Shown piece by piece: positions 41,108-50,380 of a stretch of DNA of 64,000 nt (position 1 is the first letter of the stretch; every line of letters begins with the position of its first letter). A program made the translations under genes and the position numbers. The notes beneath the pieces are model-generated. The model was not told the origin of the DNA. It did no database searches and saw nothing but the letters and a program-made list of their open reading frames with translations. Source of the stretch: Larkinella arboricola. GTDB lineage: Bacteria; Bacteroidota; Bacteroidia; Cytophagales; Spirosomataceae. The DNA lies in NCBI RefSeq assembly GCF_003259745.1, contig NZ_QLMC01000001.1:1719106-1783105 (forward strand), written 5' to 3'.

Positions 41108-42382
41108 TTATTCGAGCGCCTGATACACCGCAATGCGAAACTTGCGCCGGAATTCGGTGGAGTGGGCGTAGGGCTGCACATTCGTGAAAATCAGCAAAAC
41201 CAGGTTCTCGCGCGGGTCAATGGTGTATTCGGAGCAATACATGCCGCCCCACGTAAAGGAGCCTGGGCTTATTTCGTTGCCATAACTACTTTCCTCGGTA
41301 ACAAGCTGGAAGCCAAGCCCGAATTTGTCTTTGTACGAACTGGTGGTCGCATCCCCGATCTGATTTCGGAGCATCATGTCCACGATTTTCCGACCCAGAA
41401 TCCGTTTGTTGTTGAACGTGCCGCCGTTAAGCATCATCTGGCAGAATTTGGCGTAATCTTCCACCGTGCTAACCAGTCCGGCTCCGCCCGAAAAATACGT
41501 TTTGGCTCCTTCCACCGCAAAGTGCCGGTAGGCATTGTTTTCGTGGCGTGTCAACGGCTTTTCGGCGCTCCCTTTCGAATAGAGTTCTACCAGTCGGTCC
41601 GTTTTGCTGGCGGGCAGGTAAAAATAGGTGTCGTTCATGCCGATGGGGTCCAGGACGCGTTCGCGCAGGGCCACATCCAGCGGTTTCTGGGCCAGAATTT
41701 CGACCAGACGGCCAATGATATCGGTATTTAACCCGTAAACAAACGCTTCGCCGGGGTCTTTGGTCAGCGGTCGGGCGGCAATCCGGTTAACCACTTCTTC
41801 CAGTTTGTCGGGTTGCAGGGAATTAAAAAACGGCACTTTAAATTCCGGGCTCTGGTCGAGCGGGTGGTCGTAGGGGATACCGGCATTGTGACTCAGCAGG
41901 TGCCGGATCGTGATTTCGCGTTTGGCCGGACGGGTTTCGTAAGTGCCTTTTTCCTTATCGACACTGACCAGCACTTTCGGATTTTTGAACGCTGGAATGT
42001 ACCGGGAAATCGGATCGTCGAGCAGAAACTTTTGTTCTTCGTACAACGTCATGAGCGCCACCGACACCACGGCTTTCGATTGGGAGGCAATGCGGTAAAT
42101 GTCGTCGCGTTTGAGGGGCGTCTTCTTTTCCAGATTGCTGTAGCCGAACGCTTTGTAATGGACAATTTTCCCGTTCCGGGCCACAAACGTAACGGCATTG
42201 GGTGCTAGTCCCTGATCGACAAAACCTTGCAGGTACGTATCAAGGCGCTTCAGTCGCTCGGCAGAAAAACCGGCTTCCGCGGGTGATTTTGCCGTAGTGA
42301 AGGTTTGGGCGGGCTGGGCAAAAAGGGAAAGCGGAAGGGTAAAGAAAACCGAATAAACGAGCACGCGTAATCGTTTTTTCAT
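41108..42382 (-). CDS. Exported serine hydrolase, class C beta-lactamase/DD-peptidase-like
   Basis: A 424-residue protein; ATG at 42382 starts at the signal peptide (KKRLRVLVYSVFFTLPLSLFAQ). The serine beta-lactamase fold shows SQSK (Ser100, Lys103) and YGLN (the YxN motif); the third motif is a GGxxS-like region GSFTWGGMYCSEY. Family members are DD-peptidases, esterases or 1,4-butanediol esterase-like enzymes; resistance activity cannot be assumed. The gene stands alone between the isochorismatase-like and pyrB genes. Confidence 0.87.
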   Translation of the reverse strand: MKKRLRVLVYSVFFTLPLSLFAQPAQTFTTAKSPAEAGFSAERLKRLDTYLQGFVDQGLAPNAVTFVARNGKIVHYKAFGYSNLEKKTPLKRDDIYRIASQSKAVVSVALMTLYEEQKFLLDDPISRYIPAFKNPKVLVSVDKEKGTYETRPAKREITIRHLLSHNAGIPYDHPLDQSPEFKVPFFNSLQPDKLEEVVNRIAARPLTKDPGEAFVYGLNTDIIGRLVEILAQKPLDVALRERVLDPIGMNDTYFYLPASKTDRLVELYSKGSAEKPLTRHENNAYRHFAVEGAKTYFSGGAGLVSTVEDYAKFCQMMLNGGTFNNKRILGRKIVDMMLRNQIGDATTSSYKDKFGLGFQLVTEESSYGNEISPGSFTWGGMYCSEYTIDPRENLVLLIFTNVQPYAHSTEFRRKFRIAVYQALE

Positions 42383-42492
42383 CGGGTTAAATTTAGGGTT
42401 AGGAAGGAGTAATGCACACGAAAGCCCATCCGTGCGCATAGGTAAGCTAATCAAAAACGAACGAACATCACCTAACTCAGCTTTGCCGTCCG

Positions 42493-43413
42493 TTACATCT
42501 GCGCCAGCAAATACAAAACCGCCATCCGAACCGCCACCCCGTTCTCGACCTGATCCAGAATAATGCTGTGGTGCGAATCAGCCGCGTCGGAGGTTAGCTC
42601 GACGCCCCGGTTAATCGGGCCGGGGTGCATCAGCACGATGGGCCGGTCCAGTTCGTCCAGCATCTTTTTCGTAATACCGTAATAGAGCGAGTATTCCCGC
42701 AGCGACGGAAAATACTTGATCTGCTGCCGCTCCAGTTGAATCCGCAGCACGTTGGCTACGTCACACCAGTTGAGGGCTTCGCGCACGTCGTGGCTAACCT
42801 TGACGCCCAGCTCGTTGATGTGTTTGGGAATCAAGGTGGTAGGGCCGCAAACCATTACTTCAGCGCCCTGCTTTTGCAGACAGAAAATGTTCGACAGCGC
42901 CACCCGCGAGTGCAGAATGTCGCCAATGATGGCCACCCGTTTGCCCGCTACGTCGCCCAGCTTGTCCTGAATGGAAAACGAGTCCAGCAGGGCCTGCGTG
43001 GGGTGTTCGTGCGTACCGTCGCCCGCGTTGACCACGTTGGCCATGATGCGGTCGGAGAGGTAATGCGGAGCGCCGGGACTGGCGTGGCGCATGACAATCA
43101 TATCGACCTTCATCGCCAGAATGTTGTTGACGGTGTCCAGCAGGGTCTCGCCCTTTTTGACGGAACTGCCCGAAGCCGAAAAGTTGACCACATCGGCGGA
43201 TAGCCGTTTTTCGGCCAGCTCAAACGAAAGCCGGGTCCGGGTCGAATTTTCGAAAAAAACATTGGCAATGGTAATGTCGCGCAGCGACGGCACTTTTTTG
43301 ATCGGTCGGTTTATGACGTCTTTGAACTCACGAGCCGTTTCCAGAATTAATTGAATGTCGTTCTCGGTCAGGTTCTTAATGCCCAGCAGGTGTCGGACGC
43401 TGAGTTGTTGCAT
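42493..43413 (-). CDS. pyrB: Aspartate carbamoyltransferase catalytic subunit
   Basis: A 306-residue enzyme; ATG at 43413 gives the usual N-terminus MQQLSVRHLLGIKNLTENDI. Carbamoyl phosphate is bound by STRTR (57-61) and HPTQALLDSFSI; LMHPGPINRGVEL binds the aspartate side. It makes N-carbamoyl-L-aspartate in pyrimidine synthesis. No pyrR or regulatory pyrI lies nearby. A well-formed Bacteroidota promoter precedes it. Confidence 0.96.
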   Translation of the reverse strand: MQQLSVRHLLGIKNLTENDIQLILETAREFKDVINRPIKKVPSLRDITIANVFFENSTRTRLSFELAEKRLSADVVNFSASGSSVKKGETLLDTVNNILAMKVDMIVMRHASPGAPHYLSDRIMANVVNAGDGTHEHPTQALLDSFSIQDKLGDVAGKRVAIIGDILHSRVALSNIFCLQKQGAEVMVCGPTTLIPKHINELGVKVSHDVREALNWCDVANVLRIQLERQQIKYFPSLREYSLYYGITKKMLDELDRPIVLMHPGPINRGVELTSDAADSHHSIILDQVENGVAVRMAVLYLLAQM

Positions 43414-43439
43414 GGCGCGAATGAGGAGGAAAAGTTTGG

Positions 43440-43470
43440 CAAAGATAGCTTCCACTTTGCCGGATTTCAA
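43440..43470 (-). promoter_or_regulatory. Promoter of pyrB
   Basis: On the minus strand TTG (43470-43468), a 20-nt spacer and TATCTTTG (43447-43440) match the Bacteroidota sigma-A consensus. Transcription would start about 20 nt before the pyrB start codon. Confidence 0.75.
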
Positions 43471-43637
43471 ATGCTGGCGGCACTCTGTTCGGATTCAGAA
43501 CGGCTTTTTAAAGAACCAGCCCATCCGACCGTTCACACAAAACCCACCCATAAATTTCGATTTGAGCGCCCAAACTTGTGCTTAATGTCTGCTAACTTCT
43601 TTATTTTTAGTAGCCTATCGTTTAACCGTTGAAGGGT

Positions 43638-44591
43638 ATGCTGCAAGACCTGTTCAATTTTTTAGGGCGTCTGTATAGCCTGGTTGTTACCCTAATTTTA
43701 ATTGCGGTAATTGGCGGAGCTACCTGGTTGATGGTTTTTTTCTACCAGGAGGAACGAATTCAGAATCTTTTTTTGAAAGAAGGCCAGCTTATACGGGTGT
43801 CGGTGGCCGATGTCGATTTTGGGCAGCGTTCCTGGCTGGATGGGGTTAGCAATGCGTGTTACATCAGATTTTCGTATGGGCAGAAAGCCTACGAAACCCG
43901 TTATGTGATGGATTCCACCTGGGTCGGCGCTGGAGATCGGGTCCAACTGCTTTACCATCCGGGGCGCGACGAATTTCGACAGCCGCACACAGAACCAAAA
44001 CCCGACCACACGGTTTCGCGGCTGATCCGGTGGAGTTCGGCGAATGATTTTATCCAGGAGTACAAATTGCTGGGTGGTGTGCTGGTGCTGGCTACGTTTT
44101 TATTTTTTCTGGTGAGCGGGCTGGTCGTGTCTATTTTTCCGGAATTTACCTTGATCAGAAGCATCGCCCGAATGGTGCTGATTGTTGTCCTGGGAGCCGT
44201 CGCGGTGTTTTTTACGTACGATGCCGTTGCTTATTACCGGTATTATCAGCATGTTAAAACAAACGGTCGTCCGCTGGAGGTGACGGTGTTGGCGACGGAC
44301 CGGCACCGGCTTGGACGAAGTACTAGCAATACGGTGTTCAGGAGTTACCGGTATGACGCCACCTGCCGTTTTGCAAAAGGCGAACGGACCATCCCGATTA
44401 CCGAAGACGAATACGAAACCCTGAAACCAAACGACCGGCTGGCGGTTTTGTACGACGCGTTGCTGGATGATTCCATGTCGGCTACGTATTCAGGAAATAC
44501 GGGGCACTATATCCTCCCGGCGTTCTTCTGGTTTCTGTTTCTGGTTTTCCTCTGGAACTTGGTTTTCAAACCGCAAAAGCGGCTCTCGTAG
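43638..44591 (+). CDS. Four-helix membrane protein, DUF3592-like
   Basis: A 317-residue integral membrane protein with helices at about 12-35, 143-167, 175-194 and 294-312. The two soluble loops (about 40-115 and 200-285) look alike: each has a beta domain with a segment like GQLIRVSVADVDFG and RPLEVTVLATDRHR and ends DRVQLLYHP / DRLAVLYDA, as in DUF3592 proteins, so it appears to be an internal duplication. ATG at 43638 is preferred to TTG at 43629. Function unknown. Confidence 0.75.
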   Translation: MLQDLFNFLGRLYSLVVTLILIAVIGGATWLMVFFYQEERIQNLFLKEGQLIRVSVADVDFGQRSWLDGVSNACYIRFSYGQKAYETRYVMDSTWVGAGDRVQLLYHPGRDEFRQPHTEPKPDHTVSRLIRWSSANDFIQEYKLLGGVLVLATFLFFLVSGLVVSIFPEFTLIRSIARMVLIVVLGAVAVFFTYDAVAYYRYYQHVKTNGRPLEVTVLATDRHRLGRSTSNTVFRSYRYDATCRFAKGERTIPITEDEYETLKPNDRLAVLYDALLDDSMSATYSGNTGHYILPAFFWFLFLVFLWNLVFKPQKRLS

Positions 44592-44633
44592 CACGACAGA
44601 CTTCTTTAGGCCGGGGGCCAATGGCAACAAAAA

Positions 44634-44664
44634 AGCCAAAACCCACTAAAAGCAGGTTTTGGCT
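44634..44664. terminator. Bidirectional terminator
   Basis: AGCCAAAACC and its exact complement with an 11-nt loop, preceded by an A-run, between the convergent membrane protein and lgt genes. Confidence 0.8.
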
Positions 44665-44688
44665 GTATCCGTGACGGTATGAAGTGGT

Positions 44689-45522
44689 TTACCGAACCTT
44701 GCCGGAATTCAGGGTGGCCGTGTTTTTTCGGAAGCTGGTGACCAGCAGGTAAATACCGGCCAGCACGGCCGGAATGCTCAAAATCTGCCCCATGTTCAGC
44801 GCCAGGGTGTTTTCAAATTCCACCTGGTTTTCTTTCAGGAATTCATAGACAAACCGCAGCCCAAACACGCCGATCAGGAAAATGCCGAGCAGACTGCCGC
44901 GGGGCGTATTCTCTTTATAGCGGCTCCAGAACCAGAACAGAAACAGGCAAATCACCAGACACGAGAGGGCTTCGTACAACTGCGCCGGGTGGCGGGGAAT
45001 CTGTAGGTACTCCGTATTGTTAACAAAAACGAATCCCCAGGGCACATCCGTCGGACGACCCACGATCTCGGAGTTCATCAGGTTGCCCAGGCGAATGAAA
45101 CAGCCGCCCAGCGCAACGGCAATGACAATGCGGTCGGTGACCCAGAGAAACGTCTGGTTGGTGGCCTGACTGGATTTCCGGCGGGAATAAAGCCACAAAC
45201 CGGTTAAAATACCGATGGTCGCACCGTGGCTGGCCAGTCCGCGATACGGGGGTAGAATGACCTCCAGCGGATTTTTGAACAGGACTTCCGGTTCGTAAAA
45301 GAGGAAATGACCAATTCGTGCCCCTAATACGGTTGCTACGACCATGTAAATGGTCAGGGCGTCGATGTCGCTGATTGGTTTTCCTTCGCGCTTGAAAACG
45401 TACAGCATGATTTGCTGGCCGAGCAGAAAGCCGAGCGCGAACAGAAGACCGTACCAGCGAACGGAAAAGGAACCGATGGAAAACAATTCGGGATTAACAT
45501 CCCAGATGATGTAGGAAAGCAT
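44689..45522 (-). CDS. lgt: Prolipoprotein diacylglyceryl transferase
   Basis: A 277-residue, seven-helix enzyme. Signature segments are VALGGCFIRLGNLMNSEIVGRPTDVPWGFVF and RHPAQLYEALSC. It moves diacylglycerol from phosphatidylglycerol to the lipobox Cys of prolipoproteins in the inner membrane, needed for the many lipoproteins in this window. A minus-strand TATCTTTG (45633-45626) upstream matches the -7 element. Confidence 0.95.
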   Translation of the reverse strand: MLSYIIWDVNPELFSIGSFSVRWYGLLFALGFLLGQQIMLYVFKREGKPISDIDALTIYMVVATVLGARIGHFLFYEPEVLFKNPLEVILPPYRGLASHGATIGILTGLWLYSRRKSSQATNQTFLWVTDRIVIAVALGGCFIRLGNLMNSEIVGRPTDVPWGFVFVNNTEYLQIPRHPAQLYEALSCLVICLFLFWFWSRYKENTPRGSLLGIFLIGVFGLRFVYEFLKENQVEFENTLALNMGQILSIPAVLAGIYLLVTSFRKNTATLNSGKVR

Positions 45523-45625
45523 TCGATTTAGTGAGGTGTTGAAAAATAGACCCGCATCGGCGGCTTAGGGTTTGAATCGTTCCTGCCCGAACCGACTACC
45601 TGCAAACCGGGTCGGCCCGGAAAAG

Positions 45626-45633
45626 CAAAGATA
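45626..45633 (-). promoter_or_regulatory. -7 promoter element of lgt
   Basis: TATCTTTG on the minus strand, about 100 nt upstream of the lgt start, matches the Bacteroidota -7 consensus. No well-placed TTG is seen upstream. Confidence 0.45.
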
Positions 45634-45665
45634 GAAAAGATTTAACGAAGGAGTTGTTACCGCTT

Positions 45666-45875
45666 ATGAAAACCGTCCTGATAGGTTTTGTCCGTTTTTA
45701 CCAGGGGGCCATTTCGCCCTACCTGCCCAATGCCTGCCGGTATACACCCACCTGTTCGCAGTACATGATTGAAGCCATTCAGAAATACGGCCCGGTCAAA
45801 GGCGGGCAACTGGGATTGAAACGGATTGCCCGCTGTCATCCGTGGGGTGGGAGCGGCTACGACCCGGTTCCCTGA
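45666..45875 (+). CDS. yidD: Membrane protein insertion efficiency factor
   Basis: A 69-residue YidD protein with the family signature [29 protein letters not shown] and [17 protein letters not shown], including three conserved Cys. ATG at 45666 gives [13 protein letters not shown], the usual start. It helps insertion of inner-membrane proteins with YidC. Divergent from lgt. Confidence 0.93.
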   Translation: MKTVLIGFVRFYQGAISPYLPNACRYTPTCSQYMIEAIQKYGPVKGGQLGLKRIARCHPWGGSGYDPVP

Positions 45876-45992
45876 TTGCCGGGTAAGCTGACAATTTGTC
45901 GGGTTGAGGGGCAAACCGTCGATATTGCCTGATTCTTGTTGGGGCGTGCCTACTGAGTCCGATGGGAGAAAACCGGATGATAGATTGACAAC

Positions 45993-46370
45993 ATGGAAAT
46001 AACGGCAGATAATCGATTGAGAAGATTGATCGTGGTGGGCGACCGGGTGCTGGTGAAACCCAAAAATCCGAGTGATCGCACCAACAGCGGTTTGTATTTA
46101 CCGCCCACCGTTCACGAAAAAGAGCAGGTTCAGAGTGGGTATGTCATCAAAGTAGGACCGGGATACCCGATTCCGGCACCGGTGGAAGACGAACCCTGGA
46201 AAGAAACGGAAGAAAAAGTTAAATATATGCCGTTGCAGGCTCAGGAGGGCGATCTGGCCATTTATCTGCAACGGAATGCGGTTGAACTGGAATACGAAGG
46301 CGAAAAATACCTTATTGTTCCGCAGTCGGCCATTCTGCTGCTGGAACGCTCCGAAAACCTCTTCGAATAA
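45993..46370 (+). CDS. GroES-like co-chaperone family protein
   Basis: A 125-residue protein with the Cpn10 fold: GDRVLVKPKNPSDRTNSGLYLPPTVHEKEQVQSGYVIKVGPG and a C-terminal EGEKYLIVPQSAILLLE. Compared with GroES (about 97 residues) it has an insertion between strands (YPIPAPVEDEPWKETEEKVKYMPLQAQEGD) and no groEL beside it. Many Bacteroidota carry such a paralogue; whether it caps GroEL is unknown. Confidence 0.87.
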   Translation: MEITADNRLRRLIVVGDRVLVKPKNPSDRTNSGLYLPPTVHEKEQVQSGYVIKVGPGYPIPAPVEDEPWKETEEKVKYMPLQAQEGDLAIYLQRNAVELEYEGEKYLIVPQSAILLLERSENLFE

Positions 46371-46435
46371 TGCGGGTTATAGAAAGAAGCGTAAGGGCTT
46401 GAGAATCCTATTCTTACACTTCTTTTTTAAACACT

Positions 46436-46876
46436 ATGCGCACGGGCTGGTTGATGGGTATACTAATGAGTATAACCCTTTTTGGAGCAATGGAAAGTAA
46501 CGGAACGCTAAAAAAATCGCTGAAAGCTCTTCTGGCGGAAAAACAGGACCACCGTCGTGTGTTGGTATTGTATGGCCGAGAGGACGCCCAGCACTTATTA
46601 ATTGAACAGCAGGAAGCGCTGCACGCTGAACGGGATCAACTGGCTGAACGGGATCTGGATGTCATTGTGCTGTTGAGCTATGACTTACCCGAACCGGACC
46701 GGCAGTTTCTGATGCAGGAACCGTTCGGGCTGATTCCCTCTGAAAATTTTCAGGGCTGGCTGATCGGCAAAGACGGCGGGGTGAAGCACACGTTCAAAAA
46801 ACCAATTGAAACCGGCGAGCTGTTTGGTCTGATCGACAGCATGCCGATGCGGAAAGAAGAAGCCAAAAAGCAATAA
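46436..46876 (+). CDS. DUF4174 protein
   Basis: A 146-residue protein with an N-terminal hydrophobic leader (WLMGILMSITLFGAM) and a DUF4174 domain: RRVLVLYGREDAQHLLIEQQ, LAERDLDVIVLLSYD, GWLIGKDGGVKHTFKKPI and LIDSMPMRKEE. The fold is thioredoxin-like but no active-site Cys pair is present. Probably exported or membrane-attached; function unknown. Confidence 0.85.
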   Translation: MRTGWLMGILMSITLFGAMESNGTLKKSLKALLAEKQDHRRVLVLYGREDAQHLLIEQQEALHAERDQLAERDLDVIVLLSYDLPEPDRQFLMQEPFGLIPSENFQGWLIGKDGGVKHTFKKPIETGELFGLIDSMPMRKEEAKKQ

Positions 46877-46877
46877 G

Positions 46878-46919
46878 AAATACCGGGGAGCGCCCAAACC
46901 GAGGGACTCCCCGGTATTT
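46878..46919. terminator. Bidirectional terminator
   Basis: AAATACCGGGGAG and its exact complement (13 bp) with a 16-nt loop, followed by T, between convergent DUF4174 and esterase genes. Confidence 0.88.
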
Positions 46920-46920
46920 T

Positions 46921-48884
46921 TCATTTAAACGTTGCGGCTTCGGTGATGCCTTTCCAGGTGTCGGTCCGGAACGGAACTGCTGGCAACCCTTCTTTATTAT
47001 ACAGATTGACTTCTCCATTATCGTCGGCCCAGCCGTAGTGGACCGATACGGGTGTGGCTACTTCGCTGGCATATACCACCACTTTGTCGCCTTGAATTTC
47101 GGCTTTGGCCCAGTAAAATTTATGATCGGCCCCGGCCACTTCAAAGCCTTTCAAATATCCGTATTTATCGGTTGTTGTCAACCCGCCCCCCACGTTATCA
47201 AACGTCAGCACGGCTTTGTTTCCGCTGATTTCCATTGACTTGAAAACCGGCCCTGAAGCTACGCGATCAAGACCGTATACGGTTTTTAGGGCGTTAACGG
47301 CCAGGCGTTTGCCTACGTCCTGCTTGTTTTCGGGTGAATATCTTGAGACTCGCCAATATCCGACGTGACGGCCATTCCGGTATGGGGCAGAGCGAGGGTC
47401 TGGGTTTGCGCTTCGCGAAGTTCGGCCCAGGTGCTGCCGTTGGTACTGTTGCCGTTGGCCGCGTTGAAACTCGCTAACTGAACGAACAGAAATGGAAAAT
47501 CCCCCTGACCCCAGCGTTTGCGCCAGTCGTTAATCATGAGCGGAAACGTTTTGCGGTATTGATACGCCCGGCCTGCGTTGGTTTCGCCCTGGTACCAGAT
47601 AACACCCTGCATGGCGTAGGGAATCAACGGGTTAATCATGGAATTGTACAGAATGGTACCCGTCAGGTTGGGGTTGCTCAGGGCGACTGTACGGTTGAAA
47701 TCGGCCACCCGAAACTTCCAGTCGCCGACCAGCGAAATGATTTTGCCGTTGCCCGCTAGTTGGAACTGATCTTCCCGGGCCGTAAAACCACCTCCGCCCC
47801 CGGTATCTTCCACCCGCACCACGATCACGTTCCGGCCCGGTTTCAGGGTTCCGGCCGGAAGGGTGTAATGCCGTTCCGCGTTGTGTTGATCGGTCGAACC
47901 GACCTTAACACCGTTGACGTAGGTTTCGTCCTTATCGTCAATCTGCCCCAGGCTTAGTTTCATTTCTTTTCCGGCCAAATCGTCAGGCAGGGTGATTTCA
48001 CGGCGGAACCACACCACACCGTCGAAATTCGGCACGGCTTTACGGTCGAAGAGGTCGGGCAGGCGGAGTGTAGGCCAGTTGCCGTCGTTCAAATCAGCCG
48101 ACGACCATTGCTTGATTTCGGCCGCATCCGGCAAACCGCCCTGTAATTTTGTAATTTGAGCCCGCAACTGCTCGATCCGCTGGTTGGCAACATCGTCGAG
48201 GTTTTTCGGCATGGCCGCCAGCGCAGGTCTGAACTCGTCGAAACTTTCCATAGCCTCCCGACTCGTCCACGATTCCGATTGCGTACCGCCCCAGGAGGTG
48301 TTGAGCAGACCGATCGGCACGTTCGGGAATTCTTTCTGCAACTCCCGCGCGAAAAAATAACCGACAGCCGTAAACTTACCGGCGTTTTCGGGTGTGCAGG
48401 CTTGCCATTCGCCACCCAGAATGTCGTCTTTGGGCGTTAGGCTCAGGTCGTGCGGTACTTTAAAATGACGGATGAGCGGATAATTGGCCTGCTGGATTTC
48501 CTGGGCCGCATTGGCCGATGCGCTGACCGGCCATTCCATGTTCGACTGGCCCGAGCAGACCCAGACCTCACCAACCAGCACATCGTCGAAGGTGACGGTA
48601 TTTTTTTTGCCGCGCACTGTCATTACATAAGGCCCACCAGCTTCGAGCGGTTCCAGCCGGACCAGCCATTTGCCCGATTTGTCAGCTTTTACGGTTTTGG
48701 TCTGGTTATTGAACTGAACCGTTACCTTCTCACCGGGGTCGGACCAGCCCCAGACCGGCACGGTTTTTTGACGCTGCAAGACCATGTGAGAACCGAATAC
48801 TTTCGGTAAGCGGACATCTGCCCACGCCTGCACCGCCATCAGCAACAGGCCGATAGCGGTGGCATAACGAAATTTGGAAAACAT
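46921..48884 (-). pseudogene. Sialate O-acetylesterase (SASA family), broken by a one-base frameshift
   Basis: The main ORF (47313-48884, 523 residues) has a signal peptide (MFSKFRYATAIGLLLMAVQAWA), the SGNH nucleophile Ser114 in GQSNMEWP, an inserted galactose-binding-like domain and the catalytic DIHP near its end, then runs out of frame. One more base in the A-run complementary to 47327-47330 would restore HPKNKQDVGKRLAVNALK and continue through VYGLDRVASGPVFKSMEISGN into the ORF at 46921-47235, the normal C-terminal beta domain. The whole gene would encode about 650 residues, the family's usual length. The family removes O-acetyl groups from sialic acids or glycans in the periplasm. Real mutation or sequencing error cannot be told apart here. 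Confidence 0.9.
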
Positions 48885-48973
48885 ACGAACGGGTTTAGGA
48901 AAAATGAATTGGGTAAAAATGCTTGAACCGGTCGGAAAAATACAGATATTTAACTGAAAGTGTAATCAACCTC

Positions 48974-49228
48974 ATGAAGCTCGAAGATTTTCTAACCCTG
49001 CCGCTCCATCATCAACAGGAACAACTCTGGTTTCGCGGCTCGGTGCTGGCCAATCGTTACGAGGATGCCTCTATTTTTCTCCTTTACGCTCTGGATGTAT
49101 TTTATGTTGAGTTGCAGTACGACGCAATAGGAAGCAAGCTGCTTCGCTTGTCGGCGTTCACCTCTACCGAGCCGCTGGCCCCTTACCTGCCGCTGCTGCC
49201 CGATGATCTGCTGGCGGAGCTGGGGTGA
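48974..49228 (+). CDS. Small conserved hypothetical protein
   Basis: An 84-residue protein starting MKLEDFLTLPLHHQQEQLWFRGS. It is rich in aromatic and hydrophobic residues (ASIFLLYALDVFYVELQYD) without a signal peptide. Similar short proteins with the pattern LYxLDxFYVEL occur singly in many Bacteroidota; role unknown. It is divergent from the broken esterase. Confidence 0.7.
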   Translation: MKLEDFLTLPLHHQQEQLWFRGSVLANRYEDASIFLLYALDVFYVELQYDAIGSKLLRLSAFTSTEPLAPYLPLLPDDLLAELG

Positions 49229-49295
49229 GAGCCAGAGACAGGAAACGTCCCGGTAATTAGGACTAGATAAAACCGTAACAATTTAAATAATCTCT

Positions 49296-49697
49296 ATGGA
49301 AGCAAGTACCTCTACAAGCCTCGTATTTCCACCGCTCTGGAAACGATTTGGAGCCTATGTAATCGACCTCTATTTTATTTTTATGCTGGCCTATGTACTG
49401 ATCGTTATTTTGCCAGAATCAATTGCCGATAAACTACGATTAGTCATTTTTGCATTGGCCCTTCTTTATGAGCCAATTTGCAATACCACATTAGGCTACA
49501 CATTCGGTGCTTTTATTTTTAAGTTTCGGGTAAAAGATGCGGCAAATCCAGCCCAAAAACTACCTTTTCGTAGAGCCTTGATTCGATTTGTAGTCAAAGT
49601 AGTGTTAGGATGGATTTCATTTTTAACCATTCATTCTGATACTATGAGAAGAGCCATACATGACCGTGTAGCAAACTCAGTTGTCATTGCCAAATAA
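49296..49697 (+). CDS. RDD family membrane protein
   Basis: A 133-residue membrane protein with about three helices. It opens with the RDD signature PLWKRFGAYVIDLYFIFML and has the later FKFRVKDAA and MRRAIHDRVANSVVI. Some RDD proteins are Na+/H+ antiporters, most are unstudied. The gene is clearly richer in A/T than its neighbours. Confidence 0.85.
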   Translation: MEASTSTSLVFPPLWKRFGAYVIDLYFIFMLAYVLIVILPESIADKLRLVIFALALLYEPICNTTLGYTFGAFIFKFRVKDAANPAQKLPFRRALIRFVVKVVLGWISFLTIHSDTMRRAIHDRVANSVVIAK

Positions 49698-49740
49698 AGC
49701 GTTTGCCGTGTCGCCGATGACAGGCAGTCTATGAACTATT

Positions 49741-49777
49741 TCACGGAGCATCCAGCAATTGGCAGGATGTTCCGTGA
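49741..49777. terminator. Hairpin between convergent genes
   Basis: TCACGGAGCATCC pairs with GGATGTTCCGTGA with one mismatch around an 11-nt loop. No T-tract; terminator role tentative. Confidence 0.6.
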
Positions 49778-49786
49778 TTCATTTAA

Positions 49787-50380
49787 TCACTCCGGCAAAC
49801 CGTACGCTTTCCGAACGGCTTCGTAATCGCTGTAATCAATAGCCGCCCGACGACCGTTGCTGACGGCATTGGCCGTGACGATTACCACGCGGATGGCTTC
49901 GAAATACTCATTTCCGGATTGGTAGTTGACCGTCCGGCGCAGAAAGAGTCCGGCCAGCGTCTGGTTGTTTCCGGGAAATACAAAGTGGGTATAGGCGTTT
50001 CCTTTCAGGGTTTCGCCCGGAATTGAAAACCAGTAGGAGTCTTCTGCCCCGTTACCTTTCGGGACCGACTGTTTCACGTAGACGTAGAACGCACTTTTTT
50101 CCACCACATCCCGGTTGATGGCCTGCGGCAGCGGCAGCAGCAAATCCGTCAATCCTTCGTGGCTGCGCCCCGTGTAATTAACCTGCTGCACATTGGCCGT
50201 GCCGTCGGCCCCTTTTGCGCCCGGATCACCCTTGTCTCCTTTTGGTCCGGTGGCCCCCGCCGGTCCTTGCGGTCCTTGCGGACCCTGTGGCCCTGCCGGT
50301 CCCTCCATGCTCTGACAGGCGCTAATCGCTAAACAACCAATGACCAGAAATTTTGCTACCAGGCGTAAATACGTCTTCAT
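49787..50380 (-). CDS. Collagen-like lipoprotein
   Basis: A 197-residue lipoprotein (signal ending CLAISAC) with eleven or twelve Gly-X-Y triplets at about residues 27-61 (GPAGPQGPQGPQGPAGATG, GPKGDKGDPGAKGADG) followed by a beta-rich globular domain. The repeats can form a collagen-type triple helix, so the protein is probably a trimer projecting from the outer membrane. The C-terminal domain resembles those of other Bacteroidota collagen-like lipoproteins of unknown role. Confidence 0.85.
   Translation of the reverse strand: MKTYLRLVAKFLVIGCLAISACQSMEGPAGPQGPQGPQGPAGATGPKGDKGDPGAKGADGTANVQQVNYTGRSHEGLTDLLLPLPQAINRDVVEKSAFYVYVKQSVPKGNGAEDSYWFSIPGETLKGNAYTHFVFPGNNQTLAGLFLRRTVNYQSGNEYFEAIRVVIVTANAVSNGRRAAIDYSDYEAVRKAYGLPE

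Noticed and set aside
48974..49697. Small gene pair as a toxin-antitoxin unit
   Set aside because: One product is an RDD membrane protein and the other has no antitoxin or toxin motif; the genes do not overlap.
50210..50310. Short tandem repeats that might be a CRISPR or satellite
   Set aside because: They are Gly-X-Y codon triplets of the collagen-like protein; no spacer pattern exists.
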